Shown here in pieces: positions 33,422 to 43,570 of a DNA stretch of 64,000 bases. The stretch's first letter is position 1. Every line of letters starts with the position of its first letter. The translations under genes were made by a program, and so were the position numbers. Source of the DNA: Persephonella marina EX-H1. GTDB lineage: Bacteria; Aquificota; Aquificia; Aquificales; Hydrogenothermaceae. The notes beneath the pieces are model-generated. The model searched no databases, was not told the DNA's origin, and worked only from the letters and a program-made list of their open reading frames with translations. The DNA lies in assembly GCF_000021565.1 (NCBI RefSeq), contig NC_012440.1, positions 822,210 through 886,209 on the forward strand, written 5' to 3'.

Positions 33422-34063
33422 TTAAACCTTCTTTTTTATCTCACTTTCAAGATCCTCATTATTCTTTAATATCTGGATCAGCCTATCTTCATCAAAATTG
33501 TCTGATACTTTTTTCTTTGTTTTAAGATCGTAGATAAAAAAGATCTCATTTCCGTAACTTCCGATTACATAATCTGACTTTCCTATTACGGCTCCTGCAA
33601 TAACTGATGACTTGAAATCATCTGTCAGTTTTTCACCAGTATTGATGTTGTAAAGGGCATAATAACCATCTCTTTTCCCCCAGAAATAACAGCTTTCTCC
33701 CGTTAAGGCTCCCCTGTCTCTTATCTTATCAAACCACTCAGTTTTCCTGCCTTCAAGGGTGAATAACGCCTCTTTCCCTTCTTCTGTTACCCTGAAAAAT
33801 CCTGACTGTCCCTTAACAAGTCCAAGGGGAGAGATCCAGTCGTGGTATTCTGTAACCTGTTCACCTGTAATTCCATTGAAGATAGCCCATTTAACCCTGT
33901 TTAGATATCTTAATGGATCTTTTTTATCCTTTATTTTTTCTTTCGTTCCTATAAGGAACTCAGACTCTCCTTTCAGATACCCTGAATTAAGTATCCATCC
34001 AAGCTTTAAAGTTTTTGTTGCCGTTTCTATATATATGAAACAGTCCTTTTCTATTACTCTCAT
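33422..34063 (-). CDS. Unknown protein with four ~38-residue WG-like repeats
   Basis: This 213-residue protein has no signal peptide and no family I can name. It contains repeated units of about 38 residues with a G-x-x-x-G-x-S-x-[YF] core: GYLKGESEF, GLVKGQSGF, GALTGESCY and GAVIGKSDY, each followed by a beta strand such as ALFTLEG or ALYNINTGEKL. The pattern suggests a small beta-propeller or WG-repeat-like solenoid. It sits between the unknown membrane gene and divergent cheR. Confidence 0.65.
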   Translation of the reverse strand: MRVIEKDCFIYIETATKTLKLGWILNSGYLKGESEFLIGTKEKIKDKKDPLRYLNRVKWAIFNGITGEQVTEYHDWISPLGLVKGQSGFFRVTEEGKEALFTLEGRKTEWFDKIRDRGALTGESCYFWGKRDGYYALYNINTGEKLTDDFKSSVIAGAVIGKSDYVIGSYGNEIFFIYDLKTKKKVSDNFDEDRLIQILKNNEDLESEIKKKV

Positions 34064-34124
34064 TTATATCTCCCTGTTGTATAATTTTTGAACTAAATTC
34101 AAACATCTAATTAAAGGAAGTTGT

Positions 34125-34946
34125 ATGACAAATTTAATAGACAGAGTTTCATTTAATGATTGTTTTGATAGGATTCTTGATCTGTTTTATATGGAAACAG
34201 GTATTGTATTTAAAACTAAAAGGGATATAGCAAAGAGAAAGATTGATACTTTTCTTAGAAAACAGGGATTCAGAGACTGCAGTTCTTTTTTAAAAGCCCT
34301 TGAGGATAGCGATAATCTGATGCAGAAACTCATAGATTTTCTCACTGTTAATGAGACATACTTTTTTAGAGAGAAACATCATTTTGAGATCATCTATGAT
34401 CTTTTGAAAGATAAAAAGAAACCTGTAAGAATACTTTCAATTCCTTCTTCATCTGGTGAGGAGGTTTACTCACTTTTAATATTCTTACTTGAGAAAGGGG
34501 TTGATCCATCAAATTTTGAGATAGTAGGGGCTGATATTAACAGAGAAGCTGTTGAGAAGGCGAAAAAGGGTGTTTTTTCATTTAGAAGCATGATGAATGT
34601 TGATGAAAGTGTGCTGGACAGGTATTTTGAGCGTGTTGACGGTAATGTATACAGGATAAAGGATATTTATAAGAGATATGTCAGTTTTTTAAATATAAAT
34701 CTTTTTTCTGATAGAATCTTTACACTTGGTAAGTTTGATTTTATTCTTTGTAGAAATCTGTTTATATATTTCAGTGAGGAGTACAAACAGAAGGCTATGG
34801 ATATTTTTTATAAACTTTTAAAGGATGATGGAGTCCTTATTCTGGGGCACGCTGATACGGTGAGAGAGTTTAAAAATTTTAAAAGGGAGTTTAATAAGGG
34901 AAGTTACATATACAAAAAACTAGAGAGGGAAGAAGATGTTGGATAA
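34125..34946 (+). CDS. cheR: CheR-type protein-glutamate methyltransferase
   Basis: CheR uses SAM to methylate glutamates on chemoreceptors. The 273-residue protein has the N-terminal helical domain (about residues 1-75) and the SAM-binding domain with TVNETYFFRE, ILSIPSSSGEEVYSL, the DINREA loop and FDFILCRNLFIYF. The family's usual second sequence (CSTGEEPYS) is altered here to PSSSGEEVYS. AAGGAAG precedes the ATG. The stop overlaps bioA by 11 bases. No other chemotaxis gene is nearby, so it may act in a different signalling system. Confidence 0.9.
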   Translation: MTNLIDRVSFNDCFDRILDLFYMETGIVFKTKRDIAKRKIDTFLRKQGFRDCSSFLKALEDSDNLMQKLIDFLTVNETYFFREKHHFEIIYDLLKDKKKPVRILSIPSSSGEEVYSLLIFLLEKGVDPSNFEIVGADINREAVEKAKKGVFSFRSMMNVDESVLDRYFERVDGNVYRIKDIYKRYVSFLNINLFSDRIFTLGKFDFILCRNLFIYFSEEYKQKAMDIFYKLLKDDGVLILGHADTVREFKNFKREFNKGSYIYKKLEREEDVG

Positions 34947-36300
34947 AAGTTACCTTGAAAAATGGGATAAGGAGTACTTCTGGCATCCTTTTACACAGAT
35001 GAAGATTTATAGAGAAGAGGAAAATGTTATCGTTGAGCGTGGAGAGGGCGTTTATGTATATGATATACATGGAAATAGATATCTTGATGGCGTATCTTCC
35101 CTTTGGTGTAATGTTCACGGACATAACCACCCGAAACTAAATCAGGCATTGATAGATCAGGTTAACAGGATAGCCCACTTTACAACACTGGGAGCATCAA
35201 ATGTTCCTGCTGTTGTCTTTGCCAAAAACCTTATTGATATAGCCCCACCAAAGTTGAGAAAGGTTTTTTACAGTGAGGATGGTGCTGAGGCTATGGAGAT
35301 AGCGATAAAGATAGCATACCATTACTGGCATAATAAGGGAGAGTTTCAGAGAAATAAGTTTGTAACCCTTTCTGAGGCATACCATGGTGATACTATCGGG
35401 AGTGTAAGTGTTGGGGGTATAAATATATTTCATGAGAAGTACAGACCTCTTCTTTTTGATGTTTACAAGATGCCGTCACCTTACCTTGAGGCTGTTAAGA
35501 AAGCTGGAAGGGAAAAGGCCCTTGAGTATGACACAACAAAACTGCTTATTGAGGAGGTTGAGGAGTTTATATTCAAAAATCATCAGGAGATAGCAGGATT
35601 TGTTCTGGAAGGTGGTGTTCAGGGAGCTGCTGGAATACTGCCGTTTCCTAAAGGTTATCTTAAGGAGATAAGAAGGATATGTGATGAGTATAACATACTT
35701 ATGATTGTGGATGAGGTTGCTACCGGATTTGGAAGATCAGGCTATATGTTTGCCTGTGAGAAGGAAGGTATTGAGCCTGATATTATGGCTTTAGGAAAAG
35801 GTATAACGGGTGGCTATCTCCCACTTGCTGCAACACTGGTCACAGATGAGATATTCAACGAGTTTTTAGGTGAGTTTGGAGAGGCTAAACATTTTTACCA
35901 CGGACATACTTATACAGGAAATCCTCTTGCCTGCAGTGTTGCTATAGCAAATCTTGAGGTTTTTGAAGAGGAACAGACACTGAAAAAACTACAGCCAAAG
36001 ATAAAACTTCTTGAAGAGAGATTAAAAGAGTTCTGGGACCTGAAACATGTTGGTGATGTAAGACAGTACGGATTTATGGCTGGTATAGAGCTTGTCAGGG
36101 ATAGAAAAAGTATGGAGCCTTTCCCCTATGGAGAGAGAACAGGCTTCAAGGTGGCAGGAGAGATGTTAAAAAGGGGAATATGGGTAAGACCCCTTGGCGA
36201 TGTAATGGTTATAATGCCACCCCTTGTTATAACGGAAGACCAGCTCAACTACTTTTTAGACAGTCTTAAAGAAAGTATTAAGGCTGTTACAGAGGTATAA
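34936..36300 (+). CDS. bioA: Adenosylmethionine-8-amino-7-oxononanoate aminotransferase
   Basis: BioA transfers an amino group from SAM to 7-keto-8-aminopelargonate in biotin synthesis. This is a full-length 454-residue fold-type I PLP enzyme. The N-terminal WHPFTQMKIY, the SSLWCNVHGHNHP stretch, VDEVATGFGRSG, and the PLP Lys in ALGKGITGGYLPL identify it. Its start lies 11 bases inside cheR, so it is coupled to that gene despite unrelated function. No other biotin gene is in the window. Confidence 0.93.
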   Translation: MLDKSYLEKWDKEYFWHPFTQMKIYREEENVIVERGEGVYVYDIHGNRYLDGVSSLWCNVHGHNHPKLNQALIDQVNRIAHFTTLGASNVPAVVFAKNLIDIAPPKLRKVFYSEDGAEAMEIAIKIAYHYWHNKGEFQRNKFVTLSEAYHGDTIGSVSVGGINIFHEKYRPLLFDVYKMPSPYLEAVKKAGREKALEYDTTKLLIEEVEEFIFKNHQEIAGFVLEGGVQGAAGILPFPKGYLKEIRRICDEYNILMIVDEVATGFGRSGYMFACEKEGIEPDIMALGKGITGGYLPLAATLVTDEIFNEFLGEFGEAKHFYHGHTYTGNPLACSVAIANLEVFEEEQTLKKLQPKIKLLEERLKEFWDLKHVGDVRQYGFMAGIELVRDRKSMEPFPYGERTGFKVAGEMLKRGIWVRPLGDVMVIMPPLVITEDQLNYFLDSLKESIKAVTEV

Positions 36301-36738
36301 TTAAGCTTCTTCTATAAACTCCCTTAACTGTTTTGGGAGTTCAGCTTCCACATCTTTTATTTCACCATCTGAAACATGTCTTTTTATAACCCTTATAACA
36401 GCCTTTATAGCCTCTTTTGCATGCTGCTCATTTCCAAGATCTCTTGCTGCTGTTCTTCTATCCTCTTCCATTACTGCGTGGATAAGATCTTCCACATGCT
36501 TGATAGACTTATCAGGGCTTTCTGTAATTCTCCAGCCATCAACAGCTATAGCCTTTATACACATCGGTAGCTGTGCAAGAAGGTCCAGAAACTCCTCAGG
36601 AGTTAATCTTCTTCTTAAGGCGTGTAAGACAGCTCTTAGAATTCTTCCTGCTCTGTCTTTATCTCCGGGAACTCCAAGTTCCTCAGCAAGCTCTTTTAAA
36701 AACAGATTTCCGTTTGCAACGTATTTCTCAAAGTTCAT
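36301..36738 (-). CDS. DUF2267 family protein
   Basis: This 145-residue all-helical protein matches DUF2267: a repeated segment ending in LHALRRRLTPEEFLDLLAQL and the later AIKAVIRVIKRHVSDGEI and VEAELPKQLREF. The family is small, cytoplasmic and of unknown function, often seen in extremophiles. It directly abuts bioA on the opposite strand and faces dnaE across a 182-base gap. No motif suggests catalysis. Confidence 0.75.
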   Translation of the reverse strand: MNFEKYVANGNLFLKELAEELGVPGDKDRAGRILRAVLHALRRRLTPEEFLDLLAQLPMCIKAIAVDGWRITESPDKSIKHVEDLIHAVMEEDRRTAARDLGNEQHAKEAIKAVIRVIKRHVSDGEIKDVEAELPKQLREFIEEA

Positions 36739-36920
36739 CTCTGAACCCTCCTTGTTATATTATTTTTTCTAATTTTAAATATATGAATGGAATGTACTTA
36801 ATTCAATAACGAAATATGTTTTATATCTCCGTTAATCTTATGTTAATTTTCCAGATTGATTTAAACGAAAAAATTTTATAGATTGTATATTCCCTTCCAA
36901 AAAATTTTTGAGGTAACGGA

Positions 36921-39900
36921 ATGTCAGGAGATTTTGTCCATTTACATCTACACACCCATTACTCACTGTTAGACGGTGCAATCAAGATTCCCGAGCTTGC
37001 ACAGAAAGCTGTTGAGTACGGATATAAAGCTGTTGGGATGACAGATCACGGAAATATATTCGGGGCTGTCCAGTTCTACCAGGAGATGAAGAAGGTAGGG
37101 ATAAAGCCTATCATAGGTATGGAGGCATACTTCACATCTAACAGGTTTGAGAAAAAAGGGAAGGGATCAGAGGATATACTTTCTGATAAAAACTACCATC
37201 TTATACTACACGCAAAGGACAAAACAGGATTTAAAAACCTTATGAAGCTTTCATCACTGGCTTATACAGAAGGTTTCTATTACAAACCGAGAATAGACTG
37301 GGAACTGCTTGAAAGATACCATGAGGGACTTATATGCCAGACTGCATGTCTGAAAGGTTTTATCCCCCATCTACTATCACAGGGAAAGTTTGATGAGGCA
37401 TACCAGCAGGCAAAAAGGTTAAAGGATATATTTGGTGATGATCTTTACTTTGAGATCCAGATAAACGGTCTTCCAGAACAGGAAGTTGCAAATAAAGGGA
37501 TAATTGAGCTTGCCAGAAAGTTAGGTGTCAAGATAGTTGCGACAAATGATTCACACTACCTCAATCCTGAAGATCAGAAAGCCCATGATGTTATTAAAGC
37601 TCTCCAGATGAAAAAAACTGTAGCAGAGCTTAAAAAGGAAGGAAAGGTATTTCAGGTAACAGGTCTTCATTTCACAAAACCTGAAGAGATGTACAGAAAG
37701 TTCAAAGGGTATGAGGAAGCATTAAGAAATACAGTTGAGATAGCTGAGAAATGTAATGTTGAGATTGAAACAGCTGACACAAGAGGCTATCTTTTCCCAA
37801 AGTACCAGATACCTGGACTTGACAGGGAGGCAACTGAAGAAGAGAAGGTTGAGTACTTTGAGAAATTATCATGGGAAGGTCTTGAGAGAAGATTATCAGA
37901 AAAGAAAGATCTTCCAAAATCAAAAATTGAGGAGTACAGGGAGAGATTAAGGTATGAGATAGATGTTATAAAACAGATGGGTTTCCCTGAATACTTCCTT
38001 ATTGTTCAGGATTTTATCAACTATGCTAAGAAAAATGGCATCCCTGTTGGCCCCGCAAGGGGAAGTGCGGCAGGTTCTTTGGTCGCATACACACTTGGGA
38101 TAACAGATGTTGATCCATTACAGCACGGCCTTATCTTTGAAAGATTTCTCAATCCTGACAGGATATCAATGCCAGATATTGATGTTGATTTCTGTATGGA
38201 GAACAGAGGAAAGGTTATTGAGTATGTTAAAGAGAAGTACGGTGAGCAGTCTGTTGCACAGATTATCACTTACAACTTTATGAAATCCAAGATGGTTATA
38301 AGGGATGTTGCCCGTGCCCTTGGATTTTCATATTCAGAGGCTGACAGAATAGCAAAGATGATACTTCCAGGTCCCGTTCAGGGCTCAACACTGACTATAG
38401 ATGAGAATCTTGAGGCTAATCCTGAGTTCAGAAAGCTTTATGAGACAGATGAGAAGGTTAGGGAGCTTATTGATCTTGCAAGGAAGTTAGAGGGCCTGGC
38501 AAGACATACAGGTATTCATGCTGCAGGTGTCGTTATTGCTCCAGGTCCACTTGATGAGTTTGTTCCTGTATATGTTGATAAGGATGGAACTAAAGCAACA
38601 CAGTTTGATATGAACACACTTGAGACACTTGGTCTTGTCAAGATGGACTTTTTAGGTCTGAAAACGTTAACAGAACTGAACTATATGAAAAATCTTATCA
38701 AAGAAAGACATGGTATAGATATAAACTTCCATAAGCTTCCTATAGATGACCAGAATGTTTACAGACTACTACAGTCAGGAAAAACAACAGGTGTTTTCCA
38801 GCTTGAATCAAAGGGTATGCAGGATCTTTTAGTAAGACTTAAGCCTGATAAGTTTGATGAGATCATAGCTATACTTGCGTTATTCAGACCTGGACCTTTA
38901 ATGTCAGGAATGGTTGATGATTTTATAGACAGAAAGCACGGTAGAAAGCCTGTTGAGTATCCTTTTGAAGAGGTTAAGGAGATACTTGAAGAGACCTACG
39001 GGCTTTGTCTGACTGGGGATACGCTGATAACGATGGCAGATGGAAGCAGAAAAACTATAAAAGAGATCGTTGAAAACGATCTTATTGATGAAGAGATCCT
39101 TACCCTAGACCTTTCAGACAACGGACTCAAAAAGGGAAAGATAACCCACTGCTTTGACAACGGTATAAAAGACGTTTATAAGATAACCCTCCAGAATGGC
39201 CTTGAAATAAAGGCAACAGCAGACCATAAATTTCTTACACCTTTTGGCTGGAAAACGGTGAGAGAGTTACAGGCGGAAAAGGACCTGCTTGCAGTTCCTG
39301 TTAATGTGGATGTAGAAGGAGAAGAATCTGATGAGGACAAGTTAAGAGTTTTAGCCTATTTACTTGCAGATGGCTATTTAGCAAAAAGCTCCATAAGTTT
39401 TGTAAACAAAGATAAAACACTGATAGAAGCTTTTAAAGTATCTGTAGAAAGGGCCTTTGATAATGTAAGTTTCAAAGAGTTTTTAAGGGCAAGGGATGTA
39501 TGGAATATATATATTGTGAGTAAAGAAAGAAACAGATACCACAGCAATCCATTAATAAACTGGTTTAAAGAACTTGGTCTATTCCACAAAAAATCAGAGG
39601 AGAAGTTTATACCCGAGTTTGTATTTAAACTGAATAAAGAAAGTATAAGTAAGTTTTTAGCCTACTACTGGGACTGTGATGGCTATATAGGAGAAAAACT
39701 GGCCCACATCAAAACGATATCAAAGGACCTGGCTTATGGACTTTATTACCTTCTTTTAAGACTTGGTATCAAGGCTAATATTTATAAATCCTACTACGAC
39801 GACAAAACCTCATACCAGGTAACGGTTTATGACCTTAAAAACTTTAAAAAGTATATCCTTCCACATATGATTTCACAAAAAGCCAGAAATTTAACCAGAG

Positions 39901-41645
39901 AGGTATCAGATAACTCTTTCTATCTAAAAGATATTGCATTAGAAAAAGTAAAAGCATTCTGCGAAGAAAATGGAATTTCCCAGAGAGAGTTTTCCAGACT
40001 TACAGGAATTCAAAGAAACAACTTCTTTAACGGAAAACAGCAGTTTATCAAGAGCAGTGTAATAGAGAAAATCGCACCTGTTATTGAAGATGAAGAGCTT
40101 TTAAAACTTATGGATGGGGATATAGGATTTGTTCCTATAAGAGAAATAGAGTATGCGGGAAAAGAGCATGTTTATGACATAGAAGTAGAAGGAACCCACA
40201 ACTTTATAGCAAACAACATTATTTCCCACAACTGTATTTACCAGGAACAGATAATGTTCATGGCCAATATCCTCTCAGGATTTACAATGGCAGAAGCTGA
40301 CACACTCAGAAAGGCTATAGGTAAGAAAAAAGCTGATGTTATGGCAAAGATGAAGGACAGATTTATATCAGGAGCTGTTGAAAGGGGATTTGATAAAGTT
40401 AAGATAGAGAAACTGTGGGATGATATAGAGAAGTTTGCATCTTACTCATTTAATAAATCGCACTCAACAGCATATGCGTATCTTACTTACTGGACTGCAT
40501 ACATAAAAACGTACTATCCTGAAGAGTTTTTCGCCGTTAAACTCTCCATAGAGAATAACGACAACAAGTTTTTAAACCTTCTACTTGATATGGAAGATTT
40601 TGGTATAAAGCTACTTCCACCGGATATTAACAGAAGCAGGTCAAACTTCAGTATAGAGGATAAAGGTAAGATAAGGTTTGGTCTTTCAAGGATAAAAAAT
40701 GTTGGTGAACAGTCTGCAAAACTCATAGTTGAGGAAAGGGAAAGGAATGGGGATTACAAGGATATCTTTGATATTGCTGAGAGGATGGATTCAAAAGCTT
40801 TAAATAAAAGAGTTCTTGAGGCACTTATAAAGGCAGGTGCCTTTGATTTTTCAGGTGTTGACAGAGGTGTAATGCTTGCATCTGTTGACAGAGCCTTATC
40901 GGCAGGACAGAAAGCAAGAGAGAAAAAAGCATCAGGTCAGAACTCCCTTTTCGGACTTATGCCCCAGATTGAAGACGGTAACGGGTTTGCTTATGAGAAT
41001 GCAGAACCGATATCAGAGAAGGAAAAACTTAACTTTGAAAAAGAGGTGTTAGGTTTCTATATCTCAGGGCATCCATTAAACGCATACAAAAAAGAGCTTC
41101 AGGGGTATGTTATCAAGATTAACTCCCTTGCTGAAAGGAAAACAGGAGATAAGGTGAGAATAGCAGGTGTTATATCCGATATAAAGAAGAAAAAGACAAG
41201 ATCTGGAAGTACAATGGCTATTCTCACCGTTCAGGATGAGACAGGGATTTTAGATGTGAGGGTATTTACCGAAAAGATGGAAGACACATCATTCTTGGAA
41301 GAAGACAGGATTGTAATAATTGAAGGAACTGTAGAAATAAGTGAGGAACAGGAGAGGATATCAATGAACGCGTTATCTGTTGAACCTATAGAAAATATAA
41401 ATAAACAGGTGAGAACTGTTAAGTTCAGACTCCCAAAAGAAAAAGCTCTGAATGGGGTTGCATTAAAGATAAGGGAGATATGTGAAAAGTACAGAGGCGA
41501 CAAAGAAGTTATTATTGAGGTTTTTGAGGAAGGAAAGTTTTTCTGTGAGATAGCTGTTCACTCAGACTACTACGTTGATATAAATGACAGTTTTAAACAG
41601 GAGATATCAAATGTTCTGTCTCCTGATGAGTACTTTTTTGAGTGA
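36921..41645 (+). CDS. dnaE: DNA polymerase III alpha subunit with an in-frame intein
   Basis: This is the replicative polymerase catalytic subunit, 1574 codons. An N-terminal PHP domain begins FVHLHLHTHYSLLDGA. The C-family polymerase core shows GPARGSAAGSLVAY and the catalytic DIDVDF, followed by thumb/fingers, KSHSTAYAYLTYW, and C-terminal HhH and OB-fold parts. Codons 696-1104 (39006-40232) form a 409-residue intein; once spliced the polymerase would be 1165 residues, the normal size. The insertion point, after EETYGL and before CIYQEQ, differs from the split-intein site of cyanobacteria (before FNKSHST). GAGGT precedes the ATG. Confidence 0.97.
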   Translation: MSGDFVHLHLHTHYSLLDGAIKIPELAQKAVEYGYKAVGMTDHGNIFGAVQFYQEMKKVGIKPIIGMEAYFTSNRFEKKGKGSEDILSDKNYHLILHAKDKTGFKNLMKLSSLAYTEGFYYKPRIDWELLERYHEGLICQTACLKGFIPHLLSQGKFDEAYQQAKRLKDIFGDDLYFEIQINGLPEQEVANKGIIELARKLGVKIVATNDSHYLNPEDQKAHDVIKALQMKKTVAELKKEGKVFQVTGLHFTKPEEMYRKFKGYEEALRNTVEIAEKCNVEIETADTRGYLFPKYQIPGLDREATEEEKVEYFEKLSWEGLERRLSEKKDLPKSKIEEYRERLRYEIDVIKQMGFPEYFLIVQDFINYAKKNGIPVGPARGSAAGSLVAYTLGITDVDPLQHGLIFERFLNPDRISMPDIDVDFCMENRGKVIEYVKEKYGEQSVAQIITYNFMKSKMVIRDVARALGFSYSEADRIAKMILPGPVQGSTLTIDENLEANPEFRKLYETDEKVRELIDLARKLEGLARHTGIHAAGVVIAPGPLDEFVPVYVDKDGTKATQFDMNTLETLGLVKMDFLGLKTLTELNYMKNLIKERHGIDINFHKLPIDDQNVYRLLQSGKTTGVFQLESKGMQDLLVRLKPDKFDEIIAILALFRPGPLMSGMVDDFIDRKHGRKPVEYPFEEVKEILEETYGLCLTGDTLITMADGSRKTIKEIVENDLIDEEILTLDLSDNGLKKGKITHCFDNGIKDVYKITLQNGLEIKATADHKFLTPFGWKTVRELQAEKDLLAVPVNVDVEGEESDEDKLRVLAYLLADGYLAKSSISFVNKDKTLIEAFKVSVERAFDNVSFKEFLRARDVWNIYIVSKERNRYHSNPLINWFKELGLFHKKSEEKFIPEFVFKLNKESISKFLAYYWDCDGYIGEKLAHIKTISKDLAYGLYYLLLRLGIKANIYKSYYDDKTSYQVTVYDLKNFKKYILPHMISQKARNLTREVSDNSFYLKDIALEKVKAFCEENGISQREFSRLTGIQRNNFFNGKQQFIKSSVIEKIAPVIEDEELLKLMDGDIGFVPIREIEYAGKEHVYDIEVEGTHNFIANNIISHNCIYQEQIMFMANILSGFTMAEADTLRKAIGKKKADVMAKMKDRFISGAVERGFDKVKIEKLWDDIEKFASYSFNKSHSTAYAYLTYWTAYIKTYYPEEFFAVKLSIENNDNKFLNLLLDMEDFGIKLLPPDINRSRSNFSIEDKGKIRFGLSRIKNVGEQSAKLIVEERERNGDYKDIFDIAERMDSKALNKRVLEALIKAGAFDFSGVDRGVMLASVDRALSAGQKAREKKASGQNSLFGLMPQIEDGNGFAYENAEPISEKEKLNFEKEVLGFYISGHPLNAYKKELQGYVIKINSLAERKTGDKVRIAGVISDIKKKKTRSGSTMAILTVQDETGILDVRVFTEKMEDTSFLEEDRIVIIEGTVEISEEQERISMNALSVEPIENINKQVRTVKFRLPKEKALNGVALKIREICEKYRGDKEVIIEVFEEGKFFCEIAVHSDYYVDINDSFKQEISNVLSPDEYFFE
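39006..40232 (+). mobile_element. DnaE intein with LAGLIDADG homing endonuclease
   Basis: This 409-residue insertion begins with Cys (CLTGDTLITM) and ends with HN followed by extein Cys (IISHN then CIYQEQ), so splicing by the standard class 1 mechanism is possible. Splicing blocks are visible: TADHKFLTPFG (block B) and HVYDIEVEGTHNFIA (block F). The endonuclease blocks are LAYLLADGYLA and LAYYWDCDGYIG, both with the needed acidic residue, so it may still cut. A charged helical segment with an HTH-like stretch (ISQREFSRLTGIQRNNFFNG) sits before block F. Confidence 0.95.
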
Positions 41646-41649
41646 TCGG

Positions 41650-42207
41650 CTATCTTCCGTTATGTATGAGATTTAGGAACTCGTTTCTTGTTTTTTCATC
41701 TTCCATAAACGCACCTGTTAGCTTGCTCGTTATGGTGTATGAAGTTGGGTTTTTAACACCTCTCATTGACATACACAGGTGCTCGGCCTCAAGAACCACA
41801 GCAACACCTTTTGGACTTAACTCTTTCTCAAGAAATTCTGCTATCTGTGCCGTCAGTCTTTCCTGAACCTGAGGTCTGTACGCAAACTTGTTAACAACCC
41901 TTACGAGCTTTGAAAGTCCACACACCTTCTTTTCAGGTATGTAAGCTATGTGGGCTTTTCCGAAAAAAGGAAGGAGATGGTGTTCGCAGAATGAGTAGAA
42001 CTGTATGTCTCTCACAACAACCATCTCATTATAATCACCTATATCTTCAAAAACTGTCATATTAAAGTTTTCGTAGGATTTAAACTCTTCCCACAGTCTC
42101 ACTATTCTGTCAGGGGTTTCCTTTAAACCTTCCCTGTCCGGATCCTCTCCGATAGCTTCAAGAAAAAGTCTGATAGATCTTTTTAATTTTTCCCTGTCAA
42201 TACTCAA
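41650..42207 (-). CDS. folE: GTP cyclohydrolase I FolE
   Basis: FolE converts GTP to dihydroneopterin triphosphate, the first step of folate and pterin synthesis. The 185-residue enzyme is full length. Zinc ligands are in [17 protein letters not shown] and EHLCMSMRG, and the [15 protein letters not shown] helix is typical. It converges on dnaE with a four-base gap and is preceded five bases upstream by the CoA-binding gene. Confidence 0.97.
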
Positions 42208-42211
42208 CTTA

Positions 42212-42634
42212 TCACTCCTCTAAAAGTCTCATACATTCAACTTTCATACATCTGTCAACCACAACATTATATCCTTCACTGCTAAGCTCTTCCACAACCT
42301 GATTGTTAACAGTTCCTGGCTGAAACCAGAATGTTTTAAACCCTTTTTCTTTAGCCTCTCTGGCCACATCTGGAACATCAGCAGGTCTTCTGAAGATATC
42401 AACAATATCTATATCTTCCGGAATTTCCTTAATAGAACTGTAAACTTTCTCTCCAAGTATCTCCTGCCCTGCATACTTGGGATTAACAAGGAAAAGCTTA
42501 AAGCCGTACCTTTGTACAACTTCAGAGACAAAATAGCTTGGCTTTGAAGGGTTTGGGGATATTCCTACAACAGCAACATTTTTACTCTCTTTAAGTATTT
42601 CTTTAATCTCTTTATCACTATTTATCACAGGCAT
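42212..42634 (-). CDS. CoA-binding domain protein (YccU type)
   Basis: This 140-residue Rossmann-fold CoA-binding protein resembles YccU. It has [17 protein letters not shown] near the N-terminus, [17 protein letters not shown] in the middle and [11 protein letters not shown] near residue 105. The family lacks ligase active-site residues and its role is uncertain, perhaps CoA metabolite binding. It is coupled with folE on the same strand. Confidence 0.88.
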   Translation of the reverse strand: MPVINSDKEIKEILKESKNVAVVGISPNPSKPSYFVSEVVQRYGFKLFLVNPKYAGQEILGEKVYSSIKEIPEDIDIVDIFRRPADVPDVAREAKEKGFKTFWFQPGTVNNQVVEELSSEGYNVVVDRCMKVECMRLLEE

Positions 42635-42727
42635 AACTTAAACCTCCTTCTTTGTAAGAGATGATTAATTTAATAGATACAGGTGTATTCATGTTATGAT
42701 TTATTTCATAACAGAGCGGAGGTTTAT

Positions 42728-43570
42728 ATGAGACCGAAAGTTATATCTCCCCTTATACCTGAAGTTACAGAGATGAAAAAGATGCTGAGAAGGTTAAGTT
42801 TGAATACTGTATGTGAAGAGGCATCATGTCCAAATATAGGCGAGTGTTTCAAGAAAAAAACAGCTACATTTATGATTTTAGGTAATATATGTACAAGGGC
42901 CTGTCCTTACTGTGATGTTGATTATGGAAAGCCTGAGCCTCCTGATCCTGAGGAACCGCAGAATATAGCTACAGCTGTTAAAAGACTTAAACTGAGGCAT
43001 GTTGTTATAACATCCGTAACAAGAGATGATCTTCCTGACGGTGGTGCATCCCATTTTGCTGAGGTAGTTAAAGCTGTTAGAAGAACAGCTCCTGAGTGTA
43101 GGATAGAAGTTCTTATTCCTGATTTTTCTGGGGATAGAAAATCCCTTGAAAAAGTTGTGGAAGTTAAGCCTGATATAATAAATCATAATATAGAGACTGT
43201 TCCACAGCTTTACAAAAAAATAAGACATAAGGGGGATTATAAGAGATCACTTGAGATACTCAGATGGGTTAAGGAGATGGACAGTTCTGTTATAACAAAA
43301 TCAGGTATCATGGTTGGGCTTGGTGAGAGTGTTGAACAGGTTCTTTCTGTTATGAGAGATCTGGTATCGGTAGGTTGCGATATATTCACTGTGGGACAGT
43401 ATCTTCAACCTTCTATCCATAACTACCCTGTGAAAAAGTATTATACGGAAGATGAGTTCAGGATGTTTGAGACTGAAGGATACAGGATAGGATTTAAAGA
43501 GGTTTACAGCGGTATCCTTGTCAGGAGTTCTTACAACGCATCTGAGGTTTTTGAGAGGCTTATCAGCTGA
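42728..43570 (+). CDS. lipA: Lipoyl synthase LipA
   Basis: LipA inserts two sulfurs into octanoyl chains bound to carrier proteins, using two [4Fe-4S] clusters. The auxiliary cluster ligands are in CEEASCPNIGEC and the radical SAM ligands in CTRACPYCDV. VITSVTRDDLPDGGA and TKSGIMVGLGE are also typical, and a Ser occurs in the final LVRSSYNA stretch. Start is the ATG at 42728 (280 residues), with GGAGG five bases upstream. The 3' end overlaps a convergent small gene by 8 bases. Confidence 0.96.
   Translation: MRPKVISPLIPEVTEMKKMLRRLSLNTVCEEASCPNIGECFKKKTATFMILGNICTRACPYCDVDYGKPEPPDPEEPQNIATAVKRLKLRHVVITSVTRDDLPDGGASHFAEVVKAVRRTAPECRIEVLIPDFSGDRKSLEKVVEVKPDIINHNIETVPQLYKKIRHKGDYKRSLEILRWVKEMDSSVITKSGIMVGLGESVEQVLSVMRDLVSVGCDIFTVGQYLQPSIHNYPVKKYYTEDEFRMFETEGYRIGFKEVYSGILVRSSYNASEVFERLIS

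Noticed and set aside
36739-36920. Riboswitch or small RNA in the gap before dnaE
   Set aside because: The 182 bases are AT-rich with no stable GC stem, and look like divergent promoters.
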